DNA of 6,077 bases from Kiloniellales bacterium (GTDB lineage Bacteria > Pseudomonadota > Alphaproteobacteria > Kiloniellales > JAKSDN01): NCBI GenBank assembly GCA_022360075.1, contig JAKSDN010000860.1:1-6077 (forward strand). Reading direction: 5' to 3'. Of the stretch, positions 1 to 5,306 are shown piece after piece (position 1 is the stretch's first letter; every line of letters begins with the position of its first letter). Made by a program: the position numbers and the translations under genes. Below the pieces are notes generated by a model. The model was not told where the DNA came from. It was given only the letters and a program-made list of their open reading frames with translations, and made no database searches.

Positions 1-6
1 ACAGCC

Positions 7-121
7 TGCGTGCTTCGAGACGCACTCTGTCGAGCGCTCCTCAGCATGAGGACCAATCTTAATGCCATCAAAGGCCTATCCTCATGCTGAGGAGCCCCAA
101 AGGGGCGTCTCGAAGCACGCA
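7..121. repeat. Composite inverted repeat: two palindromic units head to head
   Basis: Two perfect 17-base complementary blocks are nested. Bases 7-23 (TGCGTGCTTCGAGACGC) pair with 105-121, and bases 36-52 (GCTCCTCAGCATGAGGA) pair with 79-95. The intervening segments differ: 24-35 on the left, and 96-104 on the right, where GCCCC-AAA-GGGGC (94-106) folds on itself. A 26-base spacer (53-78) lies in the centre. Each half matches the general form TTCGAGACGC-variable-GCTCCTCAGxATGAGG, which I recognise from memory as a common intergenic repeat of alphaproteobacterial genomes. The arrangement is therefore two copies in opposite orientation. It could form a long hairpin in RNA or a cruciform in DNA. 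It may act as a transcription barrier for an upstream gene, although no U-tract follows. Confidence 0.85.
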
Positions 122-222
122 CGCCGGCACTGCAGCCAAGATCGCAACGCGCCACCACCGCTCGATCCTGCCAACACGGCCCGGACTTTTGTCCCTCTTA
201 CCCGCCCCACTAGGTAACTCAT

Positions 223-293
223 TAGTTTGGGTCCAATTCTGGTCGACACTCGATCCAATTTCATCGGACTCAAGTGTCGGAATTGAACCACTA
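223..293. repeat. Imperfect inverted repeat, possible relic of a small mobile element
   Basis: Bases 230-239 (GGTCCAATTC) pair with 280-289 (GAATTGAACC) with one mismatch. Bases 245-253 (GACACTCGA) pair with 270-278 (TCAAGTGTC) with one mismatch. TAGT at 223-226 can extend the pairing with ACTA at 290-293. The left arm carries a short bulge at 240-244. The octamer CCACTAGG occurs at 207-214 and again at 288-295, bracketing the structure, although the right copy overlaps the right arm. The region is less G+C-rich than its surroundings. The pairing is plain in the sequence; origin as a miniature element or IS remnant is inference, and I cannot assign a family. Confidence 0.5.
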
Positions 294-320
294 GGCTGTC
301 GCCGCGTGAGCGGTCGCTCT

Positions 321-355
321 GGATTGCCGCGCTGGCTCCCGCCGGCTCGCAATGA
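321..355. repeat. Short palindromic intergenic repeat (ATTGC...GCAAT type)
   Basis: The outer stem is ATTGC at 323-327 with GCAAT at 349-353. The inner stem is GCTGGC at 331-336 with GCCGGC at 341-346 (one G-T wobble), closed by the loop TCCC. The flanking GG before and GAC after match the pattern GGATTGC...GCAATGAC. From memory this is a widespread short dispersed repeat in Alphaproteobacteria and some other bacteria. It lies far from any gene start, so a regulatory role is not indicated. Confidence 0.6.
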
Positions 356-545
356 CAGTCGGTTCGAAGTCATCCGATGGGCCTTGGCCCTGAAGCCCGC
401 CCTAGATCACGAGAACGCGCCCCGGCGGACCCGAGCATCCTTGCGCCGGGCCGGCCTCGACCGGAGAATGCGGCATGCTCCACGTTGACGTCCTGGGCCA
501 GGCGCTTCGCCATGAGCCCGCCGGCTCCTGTTTTCGGTTGATCGC

Positions 546-3236
546 GTGGAACCGCTTCTCGTCCTAGTCGGGCTCTACCTGCTGGTCGCCCCGGCGCTCG
601 GCGTCTGGGCGCTCTTTCGCCTGTCGCGGCAACGCAAGGAGCTGGAGGAGCTGCGCGGGCAGGTCGCGGCCCTGGCCGAAACGGCGGCGGAGCACGGGGG
701 CGAAGCCGAGCCGGAAGCGACACCGGTTTCCGAGACGCGCGCAGCGAGCCAGGCCGAGGAGCCGCCGGAACCGGCGCCGGCCCCGACCGAGACCCCAACC
801 ACGGCACCGCCGGGCCGGCGCCTAGGCGGTCTCGAGGAGTCGCTTGCCTCGCGCTGGCTGGTTTGGCTCGGCGGCCTGACTCTCGCGCTCGGTGGCGCCT
901 TCCTGTTCAAGTATTCGATCGACCAGGGCTGGCTCGGGCCCGCGGTCCGGGTGCTGCTCGGTTGCCTGTTCGGGCTCTTGCTGATCGTGGCCGGAGAAGG
1001 GCTCAGGCGCCGTCCCTTCCAGCGCGAGATCGCGCGGCGCGGGCCCGACTACGTGCCGCCGGCGCTCACGGCGGCCGGGCTCTCCATCGGTTTCGTCAGC
1101 GTCTATGCGGCCTTCGCCCTCTATGGCCTGATCGGGCCCTTGCTCGCTTTCGTCGGACTCGCGGCCCTGGCGGCGGCGGCGATCGCCCTGTCGCTGCTGC
1201 AGGGCCCCTTCATCGCCCTGCTCGGCCTGCTCGGCGGCTTCGCGACGCCGGCTCTGGTCGGCAGCGAGGACCCGACGCCCTGGGGCCTGTTCGGCTACCT
1301 CCTGGCGCTGATCGCGCCCTCGCTGATCCTGGTCCGGGCGCGGGACTGGCGCTGGCTCGCCTGGGCGGCGCTGGCCGGCGCGGCGTTCTGGCCCCTGGTC
1401 TGGATAGCGACCGCCTGGCAGCCGGGCGATGCCTGGCCGCTCGGCGGCTACCTGATCGGCCTCGCCGTCCTGTTCCTCGGGCTTCGGCCCAAGACCGCTG
1501 ACGATCTGGCTGAGGGCGAAGGGCGGTGGCCCTGGTCGCGCCCGATCGTGGAACGGGTGACCTGGGCCGCGGCGCTGGCGACGGTCGTGCTTGCCTTTCT
1601 GCTGTTCCACGCCGATGGCTCCGGCACGGTGTCGCTGGCCGCTGCGGCCGTGCTGGCGGTCCTCCTGCTGGCCTTCGCCTTCCAGGACCATGAGTTCGAC
1701 GGCCTCGCGATTCTGGCCGCGCTGCTGGCGCTGAGCTTGGTCGCCACTTGGCGGGTGCCGCGCGACATCACGGCGATCCCTTTGCTCTACCGGATCGAGG
1801 GACGCGAGTACGGGCTGGCGCCGGGGCCCATGCTGCCGCCGGAGCTGATGCCACTGGCGCTTTGGGCCGCGCTCTTCGCCCTTCTGTTCGGGCTGGGCTG
1901 CTATGCGGCGATCGGCCGCGCGCGGCGGCCGGCGCTCTGGGCCGCGGTCTCGGCCCTCATGCCGGTGCTGCTCTTGGCCCTGGTGTACTGGCGCGTTGCC
2001 CATCTCGGGCTGGACCTCAAGTGGGCGCTGGTGGCGTTGTTGGTCGCCGCCCTCGGCGTCGCGGCCGCCGCGCAGGTGCGCCGTTTCCTGGGCGCGGATC
2101 GGCAGGACCTGGTGATCGGGCTCTACGCGCTCGCGGTGATCGCCGCCATTGGCCTCGGCGCCACCATGGCCTTGAAGCAGGCTTGGCTCACCGTGGCTCT
2201 CTCGTTGCAAATGCCGGCGCTGGCCTGGCTGCATGCGCGCAGCGGCGTGCGCTTCATCCGCCAGGTCGCCCTGCTGCTGGCCTCGGTGATCCTCGTGCGC
2301 CTGCTGCTTAACCCCTATGTGCTCGACTATCCGCTCGGCAGCGCGCCGGCCTTCAACTGGATCCTCTATGGCTACGGCCTGCCGGCAGTGGCCTTCTGGA
2401 TCGCCGCGCTGCGTTTTCGCCGCTCGGGTGACGATCTGCTGGTCAAGGTCCTGGCGGCCGGCACTATCGGCTTCGTTTTTTATCTGATCACACTGGAGAT
2501 CCGCAGCCTCTTCGCCGGCTCGCTGACGGCGCCGCGCTACGCATTCGCCGAGATGAGTTTGCAGTCGATCGCCTGGCTGAGCCTGGCCCTCGCGCTGGCT
2601 TGGTTGGAGCGCGCGGGGCCGGGCCCGGTATTCCATTGGGGCGCCCGTATCCTGGCCTTGCTGGCGGCGGCTCAGGTGCTCCTGTTGCAGGTCGGGTTCT
2701 TCAATCCGCTCTGGACCGGCGAGGCGGTCGGTGCCTGGCCTTTCGCCAATTGGCTGCTCCTGGCCTATGCGCTGCCGGCCGTCTTCGCCTTCGCCTTCGT
2801 GACGCCGCTGCGCCAAGCCGGCGAGGTCCGCCCGGCCGCCGCGGCCGGGCTGCTCGGCTTCGCCCTCGCCTTCGTCTATCTGTCGATGGAGGTCCGGCAT
2901 CTCTTTCAAGGGCCGGACCTCTCGGCCCCCCAAGTCGAGGATGCCGAGCTCTACACCTACTCCGCCGCTTGGCTCGCCTATGCCGGCCTCCTGCTGGCGC
3001 TCGGCATTCTCCGCAACAGCGCGCCCCTGCGCTATGCCTCGCTCGCCATTCTCCTGATCACCGTCGCCAAGGTCTTCCTGGTCGACCTGGCCGGGCTGAC
3101 CGGCCTGTTCCGCGTCGCTTCCTTCCTGGGGCTCGGGCTCTGCCTGGTCGGCATCGGCTTCCTCTATCAGCGCTTCGTGTTCCCGCCGCGGCCGCCGCGC
3201 AGCGAGCCCGAGACCGCGGCAGGCGTGACGCGTTGA
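546..3236 (+). CDS. DUF2339 family polytopic membrane protein
   Basis: An 896-residue inner-membrane protein of unknown function, of usual length for the DUF2339 family (predicted membrane proteins). Residues 3-26 form a membrane segment. A charged helix (27-48, RQRKELEELRGQVAAL) looks like a short coiled coil, and a Pro/Glu/Ala/Thr-rich linker spans 49-92. The family core runs from about 97 to 880 and has roughly 25 hydrophobic segments. Recognisable signatures are WLVWLGGLTLALGGAFLFKY (104-123), LLGLLGGFATPALVG (225-239) and, near the end, AKVFLVDLAGLTGLFRVASF (841-860). Residues about 571-690 and 701-822 are a tandem internal duplication with an offset of 131-132. It includes NP (589/720), NW (604/735), LPAV (612/743), E-[IV]-R (651/782), LF (655/786) and AWL (676/808). 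The GTG at 546 is the first usable start after an in-frame stop at 513-515. No good Shine-Dalgarno precedes it, but it begins exactly with the N-terminal membrane helix. The next gene follows after 72 bases, suggesting co-transcription. The family call is firm; the biochemical role is unknown. Confidence 0.93.
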   Translation: MEPLLVLVGLYLLVAPALGVWALFRLSRQRKELEELRGQVAALAETAAEHGGEAEPEATPVSETRAASQAEEPPEPAPAPTETPTTAPPGRRLGGLEESLASRWLVWLGGLTLALGGAFLFKYSIDQGWLGPAVRVLLGCLFGLLLIVAGEGLRRRPFQREIARRGPDYVPPALTAAGLSIGFVSVYAAFALYGLIGPLLAFVGLAALAAAAIALSLLQGPFIALLGLLGGFATPALVGSEDPTPWGLFGYLLALIAPSLILVRARDWRWLAWAALAGAAFWPLVWIATAWQPGDAWPLGGYLIGLAVLFLGLRPKTADDLAEGEGRWPWSRPIVERVTWAAALATVVLAFLLFHADGSGTVSLAAAAVLAVLLLAFAFQDHEFDGLAILAALLALSLVATWRVPRDITAIPLLYRIEGREYGLAPGPMLPPELMPLALWAALFALLFGLGCYAAIGRARRPALWAAVSALMPVLLLALVYWRVAHLGLDLKWALVALLVAALGVAAAAQVRRFLGADRQDLVIGLYALAVIAAIGLGATMALKQAWLTVALSLQMPALAWLHARSGVRFIRQVALLLASVILVRLLLNPYVLDYPLGSAPAFNWILYGYGLPAVAFWIAALRFRRSGDDLLVKVLAAGTIGFVFYLITLEIRSLFAGSLTAPRYAFAEMSLQSIAWLSLALALAWLERAGPGPVFHWGARILALLAAAQVLLLQVGFFNPLWTGEAVGAWPFANWLLLAYALPAVFAFAFVTPLRQAGEVRPAAAAGLLGFALAFVYLSMEVRHLFQGPDLSAPQVEDAELYTYSAAWLAYAGLLLALGILRNSAPLRYASLAILLITVAKVFLVDLAGLTGLFRVASFLGLGLCLVGIGFLYQRFVFPPRPPRSEPETAAGVTR

Positions 3237-3308
3237 CAGCTTCATGAGCCCGGCCCAGCATGACGCCGGCGGCCGCACGGGCGCCATGCGGGCGGAGGGC
3301 AGGCGGCA

Positions 3309-4139
3309 ATGAGCGAAGTCCAATTCGCGCCGGGCGACCTGGTGTTCTCGGAAGGCAGCCCGAGCGATTCCGTGCTTCGCATCCTCAGCGGCGAGGCCGA
3401 GGTGCTGAAAGTCGTGGACAGCACCGAGGTCGTGCTCGGGCGGCTGAGCGCCGGCGACTATGCCGGCGAGATGGGCGTGATCGAGGGCCGCCCCCGCGGC
3501 GCCACGGTGCGCGCCCTGACCGCGGTCAGCGCCGAGCGCTACGGCCGTGAGGCGTTCCTCGCCCGGGTCAGTCGGGACTCCCAGCTCGCCTTCAAGATGC
3601 TGGTGCGCCTGAGCGAGCGCCTCAACGCCCTCGACGAGTCCTTTGCCGCCGCCCGCGCCGCGCAGGAGCCGCGGCCGAGCAGCCTGCGGTCGCGCGTGAC
3701 GGCGGCGCCGGCCCGGCCCGCTCCGAGCCCTGCGCCCGCGCCGCGTACAACCGGCGCCGACGCTCGGCTGAGCCTGCGCGCCGACTCGCAGATCTTGGCC
3801 GCGGTCCTGCCGATGCCGGAGATCCCGGTAGAATCCCTGCCCTACACCGTGGGCCGCACGCCGGGCCCGGGCGAGGCCTCGGCGCGCGAGCGCGTCGACC
3901 TGATGCTCGACGATGCCAGGCCTTATCGCCTGTCGCGGGCGCACTTCCGGATCGAGCGCGGCAACGGGGGCTACCAGGTACGCGACCTTGGCAGCGTGCT
4001 TGGCACGACGGTCAACCGGCGGCCGATCGGCCAACACTTCGCCGACGACGCGGCGCCGCTCCAGCCGGGCGACAACAGCATCCTGGCCGGCGGCGAGGAG
4101 TCGCCCTTTCGCTTTCGCCTGAGCCTCCGCGGCACCTGA
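3309..4139 (+). CDS. Cyclic-nucleotide-binding domain / FHA domain fusion protein
   Basis: A soluble 276-residue protein with no signal peptide and no membrane segment. Residues about 3-100 form a cNMP-binding fold (FAPGDLVFSEGSPSDSVLRI...). Its phosphate-binding cassette is GEMGVIEGRPRGATVRA (53-69), in which E54 and R63 match the glutamate and arginine that contact the cyclic nucleotide in CRP-type domains. A helix at 90-118 ends the domain. There is no helix-turn-helix, so this is not a CRP-like DNA-binding regulator. A Pro/Ala/Arg-rich linker covers 119-150. Residues about 157-272 form an FHA domain, normally a phosphothreonine-peptide reader: VGR (181-183), LSRAH (208-212), DLGS (226-229), GTTVN (232-236), LQPGD (251-255) and a closing FRFRL. 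Two oddities are a longer than usual loop between GR and SRxH (183-209), and L231 where the conserved Asn of the usual N-G-T motif is expected. GGAGGG at 3294-3299, nine bases before the ATG, supports this start. It is probably co-transcribed with the DUF2339 gene; the ligand and partner are unknown. Confidence 0.9.
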   Translation: MSEVQFAPGDLVFSEGSPSDSVLRILSGEAEVLKVVDSTEVVLGRLSAGDYAGEMGVIEGRPRGATVRALTAVSAERYGREAFLARVSRDSQLAFKMLVRLSERLNALDESFAAARAAQEPRPSSLRSRVTAAPARPAPSPAPAPRTTGADARLSLRADSQILAAVLPMPEIPVESLPYTVGRTPGPGEASARERVDLMLDDARPYRLSRAHFRIERGNGGYQVRDLGSVLGTTVNRRPIGQHFADDAAPLQPGDNSILAGGEESPFRFRLSLRGT

Positions 4140-4145
4140 GCCCTC

Positions 4146-4164
4146 TGCCGGCTTTTCGCCGGCA
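4146..4164 (+). terminator. Hairpin after the cNMP/FHA gene, possible terminator
   Basis: A perfect 7-bp G+C-rich stem, TGCCGGC (4146-4152) with GCCGGCA (4158-4164), closes a TTTTC loop. It starts seven bases after the stop codon at 4137-4139. There is no T-run downstream (ACGCTGTAACC), so it is not a textbook intrinsic terminator. It may slow polymerase or protect the 3' end of the upstream transcript. The position right after the stop, before a gap of about 340 bases, favours an end-of-operon role. Confidence 0.45.
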
Positions 4165-4323
4165 ACGCTGTAACCTTCGGCAAAGCCGCTCCATCAAACT
4201 CTCCGTTCCCCGGCCCGCGTTGACGCGGTGGCGGGGCCGAATCTCCAGGACGCCCAATGAAGTGCGCAGGGCACAGAGTGCCAAGGCGCGGCGTTCGTTC
4301 GAGGCTACAAAGGACGGAGAGCT

Positions 4324-4473
4324 ATGTTTGTTGTCACGAGACTCTGCCGCCGATTTCCGACGGCCGTCCTCGTCACGTCCGGGTTGTTCGGCGCGCTGCC
4401 GGCTCCCACACCCGTTAGGGGAGCCGCGCTTTGCGACTTGCCCCGTCACAAAATGATCCCCGATCCCGCCTAA
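4324..4473 (+). CDS. Doubtful small ORF, 49 residues, signal-peptide-like N-terminus
   Basis: An ATG at 4324 opens a 49-codon frame ending with TAA at 4471-4473, 27 bases before the decarboxylase start. GGAG at 4316-4319 lies four bases upstream, a rather short spacing. The translation starts MFVVTRLCRRFPTAVLVTSG, a basic stretch followed by a hydrophobic one (about residues 11-27), then a Pro-rich segment and a polar tail with one Cys at 37. This could be a small exported or membrane peptide, or a leader ORF for the downstream genes. I recognise no family. Third-position G+C looks lower than in the neighbouring genes, and a hairpin (4401-4425) lies inside the frame. It may well be chance. 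Confidence 0.2.
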   Translation: MFVVTRLCRRFPTAVLVTSGLFGALPAPTPVRGAALCDLPRHKMIPDPA

Positions 4474-4500
4474 GCTGCGGCCCACAATGGGAGTGCTGAC

Positions 4501-5244
4501 ATGACGCCCGATGACATCCTCGCCCTGCCGTCCATGCCGCCGGGCAACCCAAGCTATCCGCCCGGTCCCTACCGCTTCATCGACCGCGAGTACTTCGTGG
4601 TGATCTACGAAAGCGAGCCCGAGGCGATCCGCCGGGCGGTACCGGAGCCGCTCGAGCCCGACGGCAGCAATCAGGTCTTCTATGAATGGATCAACATGCC
4701 CGACAGCTCCGGCTTCGGCAGCTATCAGGAGAGCGGCGTGGTGATCCCCTGCCGCTTCGACGGCGAGGCGGTCAACTACACGGCCCAGATGTACCTCAAC
4801 GACGAGCCGCCGATCAGCGCCGGCCGCGAGATCTGGGGTTTCCCCAAGCGCTGGGGCCAGCCGCACCTGCGGGTCGAGACCGACACCCTGACCGGGACGC
4901 TCGACTACGCCGGCCAGATCGTCTCCATGGGCACCATGGGCTACAAGCACGAGAGCCTCATCAAGAATCCGGCGAAGCGCAACGAGGCGCTGAAGAAGAC
5001 GCAAGTCAACCTCAAGCTTCTGCCCTGCGTTTCCGGCAAGCCCCTTGTCGCGCAGCTCGTCGCCTACAACCTCACGGACATCGACGTGAAGGGCCATTGG
5101 GGCGGGCCGGCGCGGCTGCATCTGGTGCCGCACGTCAACGCGCCGGTCGCCGACTTCCCGGTGCGCCGCATCGTCGGCGGGCGCCATTTCATCGCGGACT
5201 TGACGCTGCCTTACGGCCGCGTGATCCACGACTATCTGGCCTGA
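4501..5244 (+). CDS. adc: Acetoacetate decarboxylase
   Basis: A cytosolic enzyme that converts acetoacetate to acetone and CO2 through a Schiff base on a lysine. The 247 residues match the usual family length (about 245) and align from end to end, as I remember it, with the Clostridium acetobutylicum enzyme. R29 in DREYF corresponds to its R29, E62 to E61 and E77 in YQESG to E76. K116 in GREIWGFPKRWGQP (108-121) corresponds to the Schiff-base Lys115. The residue after it is R117 where the clostridial protein has Lys116. Further family marks are GTLDY (132-136), TMGYKHESL (145-153), GPARLHL (202-208) and the C-terminal VIHDYL. GGGAG at 4489-4493, seven bases before the ATG, supports the start. 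The 3-hydroxybutyrate dehydrogenase gene follows after 62 bases and makes the substrate, so both probably belong to one ketone-body operon. Distant members of this superfamily do other chemistry, but the conserved residues and the neighbour favour the decarboxylase. Confidence 0.92.
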   Translation: MTPDDILALPSMPPGNPSYPPGPYRFIDREYFVVIYESEPEAIRRAVPEPLEPDGSNQVFYEWINMPDSSGFGSYQESGVVIPCRFDGEAVNYTAQMYLNDEPPISAGREIWGFPKRWGQPHLRVETDTLTGTLDYAGQIVSMGTMGYKHESLIKNPAKRNEALKKTQVNLKLLPCVSGKPLVAQLVAYNLTDIDVKGHWGGPARLHLVPHVNAPVADFPVRRIVGGRHFIADLTLPYGRVIHDYLA

Positions 5245-5306
5245 GCCGCAAGCCAGCGCGCGAAAGGTCATGATTTGCGACGTTCACGACGTTTGAGGAA
5301 ACCAAT

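Larger units (their letters stand above)
1..545. other. Repeat-rich intergenic region without a credible gene
   Basis: No reading frame here looks like a real protein. The open frames on both strands run through palindromic repeats and give low-complexity Arg/Pro/Ser-rich translations. The block contains three separate inverted-repeat structures, at 7-121, 223-293 and 323-353. The stretch of about 185-300 is visibly less G+C-rich than the neighbouring genes. Bases 360-545 are G+C-rich and hold nothing I can name. I see no convincing promoter for the gene starting at 546: a TTGACG at 485-490 has no acceptable -10 element at the proper distance. Whatever lies upstream of base 1 is outside the window. 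Confidence 0.75.
4140..4500 (+). other. Intergenic region between the two gene pairs
   Basis: This 361-base gap holds a hairpin just after the FHA-protein gene (4146-4164). Weaker hairpins follow at 4178-4188 (CGGC-AAA-GCCG), 4208-4236 (two 5-bp stems with an internal loop), 4270-4282 (GGCAC-AGA-GTGCC) and 4401-4425 (GGCTCCC paired with GGGAGCC over an 11-base loop). A doubtful 49-codon ORF lies at 4324-4473. Open frames of 78 codons (+, TTG start at 4220) and a long antisense frame cross this gap but look non-coding. A promoter for the decarboxylase gene is expected here, but I could not identify convincing -35/-10 boxes. Confidence 0.6.

Noticed and set aside
230..360. A possible tRNA or small structured RNA
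   Set aside because: The pairing does not form a cloverleaf with acceptor, D, anticodon and T arms, and no CCA-adjacent acceptor stem is present. The folds are better described as inverted repeats.
68..488. Open frames on both strands in the leading intergenic block
   Set aside because: They overlap each other and the palindromic repeats, lack ribosome binding sites, and give Arg/Ser/Pro-rich products without any family resemblance.
485..513. TTGACG at 485-490 as a -35 box for the DUF2339 gene
   Set aside because: The hexamer 17 or 18 bases downstream (CGCCAT or GCCATG) is a poor -10 element, so I do not call a promoter.
370..807. A 145-codon frame on the - strand reaching into the DUF2339 gene
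   Set aside because: Its N-terminal half is the antisense of the Pro/Glu-rich linker of the DUF2339 protein, and the rest is intergenic. Its composition is extreme (Pro, Arg, Ala).
3309..3640. CRP/FNR-type transcription factor
   Set aside because: The cNMP-binding domain is present, but no helix-turn-helix follows. A Pro/Ala-rich linker and an FHA domain come next instead.
822..4037. A 1071-codon stop-free frame on the - strand
   Set aside because: It lies antisense to the DUF2339 and FHA genes and crosses the gap between them. The translation is a Gln/Arg/Glu/Gly-rich string with no recognisable domain, which is what the complement of Leu/Ala/Val-rich G+C-rich codons gives. The + strand proteins are clear family members.
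4220..4456. A 78-codon + frame starting with TTG in the gap before the decarboxylase
   Set aside because: It has no ribosome binding site and an Arg/Ser-rich product. It overlaps hairpins, and the alternative frame at 4324 fits translation signals slightly better.
4012..5271. A 419-codon frame on the - strand over the decarboxylase
   Set aside because: It is a mirror of the well-supported acetoacetate decarboxylase gene and runs through an intergenic region and part of the FHA gene. It shows no domain.
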